DNA from: Elusimicrobium minutum Pei191
GTDB taxonomy: Bacteria > Elusimicrobiota > Elusimicrobia > Elusimicrobiales > Elusimicrobiaceae
Direction: 5' to 3'
Assembly: GCF_000020145.1 (NCBI RefSeq)
Contig: NC_010644.1
Coordinates: forward strand, 248,001 to 312,000
DNA length: 64,000 nt
The translations under genes were made by a program, and so were the position numbers. The notes beneath the pieces are model-generated. The model ran no database searches and was not told the DNA's origin. It saw only the letters and a list, made by a program, of their open reading frames with translations. This document shows positions 18,083 to 25,686 of this stretch, one piece after another; the stretch's first letter is position 1; every line of letters starts with the position of its first letter.

Positions 18083-18139
18083 TTTTAGTATTTTTTATAA
18101 AAAATAATTTAATTTTTTATACGGAAAATTGAGTTTAAT

Positions 18140-18175
18140 ATTCTATAAAATCAATTCTCGGAGGGCAACCCTAAC
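18140..18175 (-). promoter_or_regulatory. Promoter-like sequence embedded in each CRISPR repeat (shown for the leader-distal repeat)
   Basis: In crRNA orientation the 36-bp repeat has TTGCCC at positions 8-13 and TAGAAT at positions 31-36, 17 bp apart, so a sigma-70-type promoter ends exactly at the repeat/spacer boundary. Transcripts would start about 7 nt into the spacer. In this last repeat the promoter would instead fire toward the candidate tracrRNA about 50 bp away. Confidence 0.5.
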
Positions 18176-19032
18176 CCTTTATTTCGGAGTACGGTGACAC
18201 TATAATTCTATAAAATCAATTCTCGGAGGGCAACCCTAACATATTGTCCGCGGCAAAGGCAACCCGGAAAATTCTATAAAATCAATTCTCGGAGGGCAAC
18301 CCTAACTCTGCTGCTCCTTATACATATCCAAATATTATTCTATAAAATCAATTCTCGGAGGGCAACCCTAACGCAAAAGTGTAATGGTCGCCGGAATTAA
18401 CCATTCTATAAAATCAATTCTCGGAGGGCAACCCTAACACAATTACAGTATAACATTGACAGAACAACATTCTATAAAATCAATTCTCGGAGGGCAACCC
18501 TAACCTCTTATAGCATATATCCCCAACACCACTCATTCTATAAAATCAATTCTCGGAGGGCAACCCTAACAGGAACGAATCCAAAAACAGAACCAGGACT
18601 ATTCTATAAAATCAATTCTCGGAGGGCAACCCTAACCTTAACGCCGGGCATATATTGTATTTCGTTATTCTATAAAATCAATTCTCGGAGGGCAACCCTA
18701 ACATTAGTTACTGCATACACAACAGAAGATTTATTCTATAAAATCAATTCTCGGAGGGCAACCCTAACATGTAATCTTCCCTATATCGTCGCTTCAAAAT
18801 TCTATAAAATCAATTCTCGGAGGGCAACCCTAACTCAAGGCTTAGAGGTATGGGAACTGGTTTTATTCTATAAATTCAATTCTCGGAGGGCAACCCTAAC
18901 AGGGTATTGCTGTCTAAAGAGAGTGAAGACATTCTATAAAATCAATTCTCGGAGGGCAACCCTAACGAGTCAATAACTTGATATTGTACTCACAACATTC
19001 TATAAAATCAATTCTCGGAGGGCAACCCTAAC
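18140..19032 (-). CRISPR. Type II-C CRISPR array: 14 repeats of 36 bp, 13 spacers
   Basis: Fourteen 36-bp repeats start at 18140, 18205, 18271, then every 66 bp to 18997. On the minus strand the repeat begins GTTAGGGTTGCCC and ends TTTTATAGAAT. Spacers are 30 bp except the one next to repeat 1, which is 29 bp. All repeats are identical except the one at 18865-18900, which has one A-to-T change. Orientation is minus: the repeat begins with GTT like other type II repeats, the embedded promoter and the flanking leader promoter both point that way, and the anti-repeat is on the same strand. The newest spacer should therefore be the one at 18967-18996. I could not match any spacer to other sequence in the window. 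Confidence 0.98.
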
Positions 19033-19055
19033 CTTGGTACCGTGCACCGTTAATG

Positions 19056-19084
19056 AATATAGAATATCTCTTAACCGTTTTCAA
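19056..19084 (-). promoter_or_regulatory. CRISPR leader promoter
   Basis: On the minus strand TTGAAA (19084-19079) and TATATT (19061-19056) are exactly 17 bp apart. Transcription would start near 19049, about 17 bp before the first repeat at 19032. This supports the right-hand flank as the leader and transcription toward the cas genes. Confidence 0.6.
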
Positions 19085-19094
19085 CGTTTAATAA

Positions 19095-19313
19095 ACTTTC
19101 GCTACAGCCTTTAGCAAAAACTTAAGACATGTTAATCGTATGATTTTAGAAAACGGGTCAGACACTCCGCGCTTACAAGGCACTTTTAGAATGCTGTGCA
19201 AAACAAGCGTTACTCAAACAATGGTTCGTAGCGTTGACATAAAAGATGCTTCTCTTTATGCAGGGCATGCCAGTAAACAGGTGACAGAAGACATTATTTA
19301 TCCAAAGAAGTAA
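19095..19313 (+). pseudogene. Remnant of a tyrosine recombinase/integrase (C-terminal end)
   Basis: An open frame of about 72 codons from just after an in-frame stop (19092) to TAA 19313; the only ATG is at 19140. Its end, LYAGHASKQVTEDIIYPKK, resembles the GHxS...T..Y box of tyrosine recombinases (His of the catalytic set and the Tyr nucleophile), and the part before it could be the R..C/H..T region. The N-terminal two thirds of an integrase are missing. It lies between the CRISPR leader and tRNA-Ser, a usual place for a decayed island integrase. The identification rests on a short motif, so confidence is moderate. Confidence 0.4.
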
Positions 19314-19455
19314 GAAAATAGCGTGAAATGAAAGAAAAAAATAAAGCATTTAAAAAGGTAAAAAATAAGTAATATGTCTCCCTTTTTTACCTAAAAAGTC
19401 AACCAGCACAAGCCACACAAGGCCGTACAAAGCCATATTTTGCGATGACAAAATA

Positions 19456-19492
19456 CAAAAAAGAGCCTGTCTCATCAAAGAAACAGGCTCTT
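19456..19492 (-). terminator. Terminator of tRNA-Ser
   Basis: Read on the minus strand, AAGAGCCTGT and ACAGGCTCTT form a 10-bp stem followed by six T residues, directly downstream of the tRNA-Ser 3' end. Confidence 0.85.
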
Positions 19493-19501
19493 GTCAATCT
19501 A

Positions 19502-19587
19502 CGGAAAGGGAGGGATTCGAACCCTCGATACCTTTAGGGTATACAGTCTTTCCAGGACTGCGCCTTAAACCGCTCGGCCACCTTTCC
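19502..19587 (-). tRNA. tRNA-Ser (anticodon GGA)
   Basis: Minus-strand class II tRNA: acceptor GGAAAGG/CCTTTCC, discriminator G, anticodon stem CAGTC/GACTG with loop CTGGAAA (anticodon GGA, reads UCC/UCU), a long variable arm (TATACCC ... GGTATC) and T loop TTCGAAT. CCA is not encoded. Its 3' end faces the CRISPR-bearing accessory region, with an integrase remnant nearby. Confidence 0.95.
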
Positions 19588-19624
19588 TTAAATCTATATT
19601 ATTATATCAAATATTAAGTATTCG

Positions 19625-20212
19625 TTAAATTTTAACGCCTTTGGAAAAAAATCCTGGCGCTTTTTCCTGCACTATAACTTGTTTAAAACCGGCTGAGGCG
19701 TAAAAATATTTCATTTGTTCTGAGGAAGGCAGTAAATCTTTTGATGTTTCTTTCTTTCGTCCATGCATTGAGTTAAGTTCTTCCCTTGTCATGGAGTGCG
19801 CCACAACAAAAATTCCGCCGTGTTTTAAAAATTTAAAAGCGTTATAAAAAACCGCCTCTTTGTTAACAAAATGCGGGAAAACATTGTAGGCGATAATATT
19901 GTCATAATAATCTTCTTCTAATTTAATGTCTTCAAAATCAGCAAGCAAAGCGTTCGCTTCGGGGTGCTTTCTTTTAAATTCCTCAAGCATTTTAGAAGAC
20001 AGGTCAATACTTAAAATTTCCCCGGGATTGTATTTTGAAAGGAAAGGGAATAAAACGCCAGTGCCGCAGCCGATATCTAAAATTTTAGCTTTTTGCGTTA
20101 TCTCACACTTAGCTAATATTTGCTCTATTTTAGCGTAAACTTCGGATCTTTCTTTCGCGTCCCATCCGCAGGCTATGGAATCAAAAAAGGCGGCTATTTG
20201 TTTTTTGTCCAT
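19625..20212 (-). CDS. Class I SAM-dependent methyltransferase
   Basis: A 195-residue Rossmann-fold methyltransferase. Motif I is ILDIGCGTGVLFPF (about residues 43-56), followed by ILSIDLSSKML (motif II, acidic residue binding the SAM ribose) and YDNIIAYNVFPHF (motif IV/post-I region). The substrate is not evident; the C-terminal part lacks features of a specific RNA or protein methyltransferase. Its start overlaps the 3' end of the upstream ECF-like gene by 19 bp, so the two are translated from one mRNA, which suggests the methyltransferase may modify the small molecule or cofactor imported by the partner. Confidence 0.8.
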   Translation of the reverse strand: MDKKQIAAFFDSIACGWDAKERSEVYAKIEQILAKCEITQKAKILDIGCGTGVLFPFLSKYNPGEILSIDLSSKMLEEFKRKHPEANALLADFEDIKLEEDYYDNIIAYNVFPHFVNKEAVFYNAFKFLKHGGIFVVAHSMTREELNSMHGRKKETSKDLLPSSEQMKYFYASAGFKQVIVQEKAPGFFSKGVKI

Positions 20213-20712
20213 ATCAACGCTATTAAAGGAAGTAAAACGGCCTGCAAAATAATGCCGGGCAAAGATGTTTGTATAAAAGCAAAAGAAGCGCTGCCCGCCA
20301 AAGTATATGCGGTTAAAATATAAACAGCTTTCCCTAAAATCATAGCACCCAATAAGGAGAAAATAAAATTTAATTTTAACTGCTGCCTAAAAGCTCCGGC
20401 GGCAAAACCGTATACGGCAAGTTCAAGGGTCATAATCGGTAAAATATGGGCTGGAGGCATACCGCTTAAAGCGAAGCTTGCTAAGGGGGCGGATATGCCT
20501 AATGTAAGACCGCTTCTCCATCCGTAAACAAGGCCTGCTAAGAGCACGGGCCAGTGCATCGGCAAAAATACTTTAGTTTGCAAATTTAAGTGGTGACACA
20601 CCGCAGGTAAAACCAAAGCCGAGGCAAGCAGTAAAACCTGTAAAATAATCGCTTTTTTTGTTTTGTAATCTAAAACGTTTGTTTTTGTTCGCAGGGCTAA
20701 AATATTTTGCAT
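20194..20712 (-). CDS. ECF-transporter S-component-like membrane protein
   Basis: A 172-residue integral membrane protein with about five or six hydrophobic segments, including PMHWPVLLAGLVYGWRSGLT and a Gly/Ala-rich later part. Size, topology and the 'P..W..L..G..YG...G...G...P' pattern resemble substrate-binding (S) components of energy-coupling-factor vitamin transporters. No ECF ATPase or T component is adjacent, so a shared module elsewhere would be needed. It overlaps a methyltransferase gene. The ligand is unknown; other small membrane families cannot be excluded. Confidence 0.55.
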   Translation of the reverse strand: MQNILALRTKTNVLDYKTKKAIILQVLLLASALVLPAVCHHLNLQTKVFLPMHWPVLLAGLVYGWRSGLTLGISAPLASFALSGMPPAHILPIMTLELAVYGFAAGAFRQQLKLNFIFSLLGAMILGKAVYILTAYTLAGSASFAFIQTSLPGIILQAVLLPLIALIWTKNK

Positions 20713-20768
20713 ATGGAATCCTCTTTTAAGAATATATTACATGATAACAAATTTAATAAAATATAAAC

Positions 20769-21476
20769 ATGAGCGTAAAAAACAAAATACTTAATGACTT
20801 AAAAAAAATATCTGATAAAGGAAAGGCTGTGCACTTAAGCCGTTTTTTTAAAACAGGCAAAGGCCAGTACGGTGAAGGGGATATTTTTATAGGCGTGATT
20901 GTACCTGATAATAGAAAGATTGCAAAAAAATACTTTAAAGAAATATCTTTAGCCGAGACGGAAGAACTTCTCCGTTCCCCCGTGCATGAACATAGGCTTA
21001 ACGCCCTTATAATTTTACGTTTAAAATTTGAATGGGAAGAAGAAAAAGAAAAAGAAAAAATTGTAAAACTGTACCTTAAAAACACAAAAAATATTAATAA
21101 TTGGGATTTGGTTGATTTATCCGCCTGTTATATTTTAGGTCCGTGGTATTACAAAAATAAAAATTATTCCCAAATATATAAAATGGCCCGTTCGGGCTTT
21201 TTGTGGGAAGAGCGCATCGCCATGCTTACAACTTTTTATTTTATAAGGGAAAAAGACTTTAACCTAACGCTTGAGCTTGCAGAATATTTTTTAACGCATG
21301 AACATGATTTAATGCATAAAGCTTGCGGGTGGATGCTTCGTGAAATGGGTAAAAGGGATATTAAACCTTTGCTTGTTTTTTTAGATAAACACGGCGCTAA
21401 AATGCCGCGTACAATGCTTCGCTACGCTATAGAAAAACTGCCGCAGCATATAAGGAAAAAATATTTAGCAAGATAA
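20769..21476 (+). CDS. DNA alkylation repair protein, AlkD-like
   Basis: A 235-residue all-helical HEAT-like protein of the AlkD family, DNA glycosylases that remove N3- and N7-alkylated purines without base flipping. Typical elements are HLSRFFKTGKGQYGEGD at the N-terminus, EHRLNALIIL, NINNWDLVDLSA (the Trp/Asp region of the active cleft) and WEERIAMLTTF ... HKACGWMLREMGKRD. Length matches the family. It is followed directly by a DMT transporter gene (1 bp gap). The window also encodes an AlkZ-like protein, so two unrelated alkyl-base repair families are present. Confidence 0.9.
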   Translation: MSVKNKILNDLKKISDKGKAVHLSRFFKTGKGQYGEGDIFIGVIVPDNRKIAKKYFKEISLAETEELLRSPVHEHRLNALIILRLKFEWEEEKEKEKIVKLYLKNTKNINNWDLVDLSACYILGPWYYKNKNYSQIYKMARSGFLWEERIAMLTTFYFIREKDFNLTLELAEYFLTHEHDLMHKACGWMLREMGKRDIKPLLVFLDKHGAKMPRTMLRYAIEKLPQHIRKKYLAR

Positions 21477-21477
21477 T

Positions 21478-22395
21478 ATGATTTATATAAAACTTTTTGC
21501 CTCAATACTTTTTTGGAGTTTAACTTTTTATTTTGTAAAAACCGCTTTAGCCGAATGCGGCGTTACAACACTTGTTTTTGCGCGCAGCGTTTTGGGGCTT
21601 TTGGTTGTAACTTTATTTTTGCGTGAATTTAAATGGCTTAAAACCTTAACTAAAAAAGACTGGCTGCGTTTTTTCTTTTTAGCCATGGTAGGAGTGGTTA
21701 TACAACAAAACGTTCAAGGCTACGCTACTATGCACACAAGCACAAACCATGCCGGCTGGCTTGTTGCGTTAAGCCCTATTTTTGTGGCTTTTACAATGGT
21801 AGCCTTTTTTAAGGAAAGGCTGCCGAAAGATAAAATGATGGGCTTTATAATTTGTATTTTGGGCGTGCTTCTTATTTTCCTTTCCAAACAGACATTTGTT
21901 GACGGCAGTTCAATGAGTACGTTAAAGGGTGATTTGATTTTTGTAGCCACTGCGGTTAACTGGGTTTTTTACGTTGTGCCAATGAGTATTTGGTTTAAAA
22001 ACATGCCTAATTTAAGGATTACTTTTTGTTTGTTTTTGGCAGCGGTTACGATAATGCTTCCTATAGAAATTGTAAGCGGTTCTTTAAAGGATTTCGCGCA
22101 TATGGGCCCGAGGGCTTTGTCCGCTCTTGCTTACTTAGGTATTTTTTGCAGCGGATTTGCCTTTATTTTTTATAATGAAGGTATTGAAAAAATCGGCCCT
22201 TCTAAAGCAAGCGCTTTTATATACGCGCAGCCTTTGTTTACCATGGTTTTCGGCTATATTCTTTTGGGCGAAGTTATCAGCAAAGAGGCTTTTATAGGAG
22301 GCGCGCTTATTTTATGCGGGCTGTACTTAATAAACGTAAGAAGAAAGCGCCTGAAACGGTTTTATATAACTTTAATAAGATATTTTAGAGTTTAG
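21478..22395 (+). CDS. DMT-superfamily permease (EamA type)
   Basis: A 305-residue inner-membrane protein with about ten hydrophobic segments arranged as two EamA repeats (about 4-135 and 150-290); ARSVLGLLVVTLFLREF and SKASAFIYAQPLFTMVFGY are the characteristic repeat parts. Members export metabolites such as amino acids or nucleosides; the substrate cannot be predicted. It starts 1 bp after the alkD-like gene and ends next to a convergent small membrane-protein gene, with no room for a terminator between them. Confidence 0.85.
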   Translation: MIYIKLFASILFWSLTFYFVKTALAECGVTTLVFARSVLGLLVVTLFLREFKWLKTLTKKDWLRFFFLAMVGVVIQQNVQGYATMHTSTNHAGWLVALSPIFVAFTMVAFFKERLPKDKMMGFIICILGVLLIFLSKQTFVDGSSMSTLKGDLIFVATAVNWVFYVVPMSIWFKNMPNLRITFCLFLAAVTIMLPIEIVSGSLKDFAHMGPRALSALAYLGIFCSGFAFIFYNEGIEKIGPSKASAFIYAQPLFTMVFGYILLGEVISKEAFIGGALILCGLYLINVRRKRLKRFYITLIRYFRV

Positions 22396-22662
22396 TTACT
22401 TAAACCTGCGGATTTGGAAGTCGCTTTTTATAAGGCCCAGCGCCTTTAAAATTAAAACGGGTATAAACAAGATTATAAAAACAACCGCTATTAATACGGA
22501 CATTAAAAAGCCCGCCGCCAAAACAACTATGGCTTTAAGGATGGTTTCAACCCCTTTGGCTGTTTGGGTGTTAGCGGTTTTTTTAGAGTTAACGGGTCTG
22601 CCGTTCTCATCAAGCACTTCGGCTTCTATAATTTCCGTTTCAATGATATCTTTGTTATCCAT
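22396..22662 (-). CDS. Small membrane protein (88 aa)
   Basis: An 88-residue protein with an acidic N-terminus (MDNKDIIETEIIEAEVLDEN) and one long or two short hydrophobic segments between about 40 and 75, ending in a basic tail. No family recognised. Its 3' end touches the convergent permease gene and its start lies 64 bp from the divergent valS start. Confidence 0.55.
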   Translation of the reverse strand: MDNKDIIETEIIEAEVLDENGRPVNSKKTANTQTAKGVETILKAIVVLAAGFLMSVLIAVVFIILFIPVLILKALGLIKSDFQIRRFK

Positions 22663-22726
22663 ATCTTAATATTATAAAATATATAAATATAAAGACAGAG
22701 GGAAAACCCTAAAAGAGGAGACTTGT

Positions 22727-25441
22727 ATGTTGCCTAAAGCTTACGAACCTAAAGAAGTTGAGGAAAGACTTGTCAAAGAATGGCAGGCAAAAAAAATATT
22801 CGCGTCTAATATTGACAAAAATAAGGTTCCCTTTGTTATAGTAATACCGCCGCCTAATATAACGGGCGCGCTTCATATAGGGCACGCGCTTAACTGCACA
22901 TTGCAAGACGTTTTAATAAGAACGGAGCGTATGCTTGGCAAAGAATCTTTTTGGGTGCCGGGTACAGATCACGGCGGCATAGCAACGCAAAACGTTTTAG
23001 AGAAAAAACTTGCCAAAGAGCAAAAAATAACCAGGCATGACCTCGGCCGTGAAAAATTTTTAGAAGAAATGTGGAAGTGGTATAAAGAATGCGGCGGCGC
23101 TATTTTAAACCAGTTTGAAAAAATGGGCTGGGCTATAGATCTCTCGCTAGAAAACATACGCTTTACCATGGATGAAAAACGCGCCGCTTCCGTTTACGAA
23201 TGTTTTAAACAATGGTGGGATAAAAAATATATTTACCGTGGCAAACGCATGATTAACTGGTGCGTGCGTTGCAATACCGCTTTATCAGATATTGAGGTCG
23301 ATCACGAACAGCAAAAAGGCAAACTTTACCATCTTCACTATAAAGGGGAAGAAAGCTTTGACGGTATTATTATAGCCACCACAAGGCCCGAAACCATTTT
23401 TGCCGACGCCGCCATAGCGGTTAACCCTAAGGATGAAAACTACCAGGGTGTTGTAGGCAAAAAAGTAAGAATTCCTTTAACTGACCGCTACATTCCAATA
23501 ATAGCTGATGAGGACGTTGAAATAGGTTTCGGCAGCGGCGCTTTAAAAATTACGCCCGCGCACGACCCTGTTGACTATGTTATCGGACAGCGCCATAATT
23601 TGCCCGTAATATCCGTAATTTCGGATAAAGGCAAACTTATTAACTGCCCCGAAAAATATGTTGGCATGGACCGTGAAGCTGCCCGCAAGGAAGTTGTTAA
23701 AGATTTAGAAGAGCAGGGCTTTTTGGTAAAAGAAGAAAAGCATGACAATGCCGTTGGCACCTGTTACCGCTGCGGCAGCGTTATAGAACCATATTTAAGC
23801 GAACAATGGTTTGTTAAAATGGAAGAACTTTGCGCTCCCGTAATTGAAGCGGCCGAAAAAGAGGAATTAAAATTTCACCCCGCAAGCTGGAAGCATTCTT
23901 TTGTAAACTGGCTTAAAAATATACAGGACTGGTGCATTTCCCGCCAAATTTGGTGGGGTCACAGAATACCCGTTTGGTATTGCACAACCTGCAGTAAAAA
24001 CGGTTTAACCTATATGGAAACAAAACAAGGCGTAAAGGAAGTAGCCAAAGTATCTTTTGAAGACGGCGCCAAGCCTGTGGTTTCCCATACAAAACCGCAT
24101 TCCTGCCCGGATTGCGACGGCACGGATTTTGTTCAAGATCCCGATGTTTTAGATACTTGGTTTTCATCCGCCTTATGGCCTATTTCAACCTTAGGCTGGC
24201 CAGAAAAAACCAAAGAGCTTGAGTATTTTTACCCAACCTCAACAATGGTTACGGGATATGAAATTTTGTACTTATGGGTTGCCCGCATGGCTATTACCGG
24301 CATTGATTTTACGGGCAAACTGCCTTTTAAAGACGTTTTCTTAAACGGTATTATAAGGGATAAAACGGGGAAAAAAATGTCTAAATCCTTAGGCAATGTT
24401 ATCGACCCGCTTGATATGACGGCCAAATACGGTACCGACGCGGTCAGATTTTCCCTTTTAATGCAGGCCGTGCTTGGTAAAGATATACCTTACGCCGAAG
24501 AGTCTATTGTAGGCGCGCGCAATTTTTGTAATAAAATTTATAACGCTTCACGCTTTATATTAATGAATATGGGTGACTTAAAAGGCCCGCTTAAAATGCC
24601 CGCAGAACCCAAAGAACTTGCGGACGCGTGGTTAATTGACCGCTATAACACCGCTATTAAAACCGCTAAGGACGCCACTTTAAAATATAATATGGCGGCC
24701 GCCGCAAATGTTTTATACCACTTTTTATGGGGCGACTTTTGCGATTGGTACGTTGAACTCGCAAAAGCCAGGTTTGAATCTGACAGAGAGTACGTTATGA
24801 GTATTTTAGTTAACGTGCTTTACGGTACTTTAAAAGCGCTTCACCCGATGATGCCTTTTATTACCGAGGAAATATCTTCGGTGCTTAAACCTTATACAGG
24901 TGCGGATAAAGAGTTTTTATTGCAAGACTCTTACCCGCTTTGTGATGAAAGCGCTTTAAACCCCGGGGCCGTAGCTAAAATGGACCTTATTAAAGGCATT
25001 ATTTCGGCGGTGCGCACGGTACGTTCGGAGTTTAACGTTCCGCCCGCGCAAAAGCTTAATGTTTCTTTAAAAGCGGTTGATGATGAAGAACTTAAAACAG
25101 TGTCTGATTATGCCGACTACATTAGGCTTTTATGCAAAACAGACAATTTAACCGCTTCCAAAGAAGCAGTTAAAAAACCTATGAGTGCCACGGCAGTATA
25201 CTCCGCGGTAACGGCTTTTATAGAGCTTGAAGGCATTATTGACGTTGAAAAGGAAAAGGCCAGACTTAGCAAAAATATTGCCGCGGCACGGGCCAATATA
25301 GCAAACCGTAAAGCCAGGCTTTCAGATGAACGTTTTGTAAACAATGCTCCTAAAGAGCAGGTTGAAAAAGTAAAGGCGGAGCTTGCCGCCGAGGAAATTA
25401 AACTTACCAGCGCCGAGCAGGCTTTGGCTGATTTTGCTTAA
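22727..25441 (+). CDS. valS: Valyl-tRNA synthetase
   Basis: A 904-residue class Ia aminoacyl-tRNA synthetase charging tRNA-Val. The HIGH motif is at 50-53 (TGALHIGHAL) and the KMSKS motif at 550-554 (KKMSKSLGNV). Between them is the CP1 editing domain (about 190-345), and further on a zinc-type Cys cluster (CTTCSKNG ... CPDCDG, about 420-470). The C-terminal coiled-coil arm with VEKEKARLSKNIAAARANIA is typical of ValRS and separates it from IleRS. Length fits the family. The ATG follows GAGGAG. A strong terminator follows the gene. Confidence 0.98.
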   Translation: MLPKAYEPKEVEERLVKEWQAKKIFASNIDKNKVPFVIVIPPPNITGALHIGHALNCTLQDVLIRTERMLGKESFWVPGTDHGGIATQNVLEKKLAKEQKITRHDLGREKFLEEMWKWYKECGGAILNQFEKMGWAIDLSLENIRFTMDEKRAASVYECFKQWWDKKYIYRGKRMINWCVRCNTALSDIEVDHEQQKGKLYHLHYKGEESFDGIIIATTRPETIFADAAIAVNPKDENYQGVVGKKVRIPLTDRYIPIIADEDVEIGFGSGALKITPAHDPVDYVIGQRHNLPVISVISDKGKLINCPEKYVGMDREAARKEVVKDLEEQGFLVKEEKHDNAVGTCYRCGSVIEPYLSEQWFVKMEELCAPVIEAAEKEELKFHPASWKHSFVNWLKNIQDWCISRQIWWGHRIPVWYCTTCSKNGLTYMETKQGVKEVAKVSFEDGAKPVVSHTKPHSCPDCDGTDFVQDPDVLDTWFSSALWPISTLGWPEKTKELEYFYPTSTMVTGYEILYLWVARMAITGIDFTGKLPFKDVFLNGIIRDKTGKKMSKSLGNVIDPLDMTAKYGTDAVRFSLLMQAVLGKDIPYAEESIVGARNFCNKIYNASRFILMNMGDLKGPLKMPAEPKELADAWLIDRYNTAIKTAKDATLKYNMAAAANVLYHFLWGDFCDWYVELAKARFESDREYVMSILVNVLYGTLKALHPMMPFITEEISSVLKPYTGADKEFLLQDSYPLCDESALNPGAVAKMDLIKGIISAVRTVRSEFNVPPAQKLNVSLKAVDDEELKTVSDYADYIRLLCKTDNLTASKEAVKKPMSATAVYSAVTAFIELEGIIDVEKEKARLSKNIAAARANIANRKARLSDERFVNNAPKEQVEKVKAELAAEEIKLTSAEQALADFA

Positions 25442-25463
25442 GCAAAAAATATTAAAAAACTAA

Positions 25464-25494
25464 AAAAGCCCGGAATTTAATTCCGGGCTTTTTT
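25464..25494 (+). terminator. Intrinsic terminator after valS
   Basis: AAAAAGCCCGGAA/TTCCGGGCTTTTT stem with a short loop and T run. Confidence 0.9.
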
Positions 25495-25686
25495 AGTTCA
25501 CTCTGAAATAAAGCCAAAAATATTATATAGTAAAAACAGCTTTGTAAAAAACAGGACCAAGGCCCAAGTTACAGATAGGTCTTTTGGCCCATGAAAATTT
25601 TATACGAAGGCTTTAAAGTATTTGTAATACGCTATTTCAATTCCACGCGCAAAATATCTGCTTGCGTTGACACGAGAGGTGCATCA

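Noticed and set aside
18140-19032. Plus-strand transcription of the CRISPR array from the AT-rich region after cas2
   Set aside because: The repeat orientation (GTT at the 5' end on minus), the leader promoter and repeat-internal promoters all point to the minus strand. The AT-rich gap has many weak -10-like words but no good -35.
22663-22726. T-box riboswitch upstream of valS
   Set aside because: Only 64 bp separate the two start codons, with just a small AGGG/CCCT hairpin; a T-box needs about 150-200 nt.
25500-25686. Riboswitch in the leader of the exported 376-aa protein gene
   Set aside because: A GGCC...GGCC pairing can be drawn but no known aptamer core (c-di-GMP, TPP, cobalamin) is visible.
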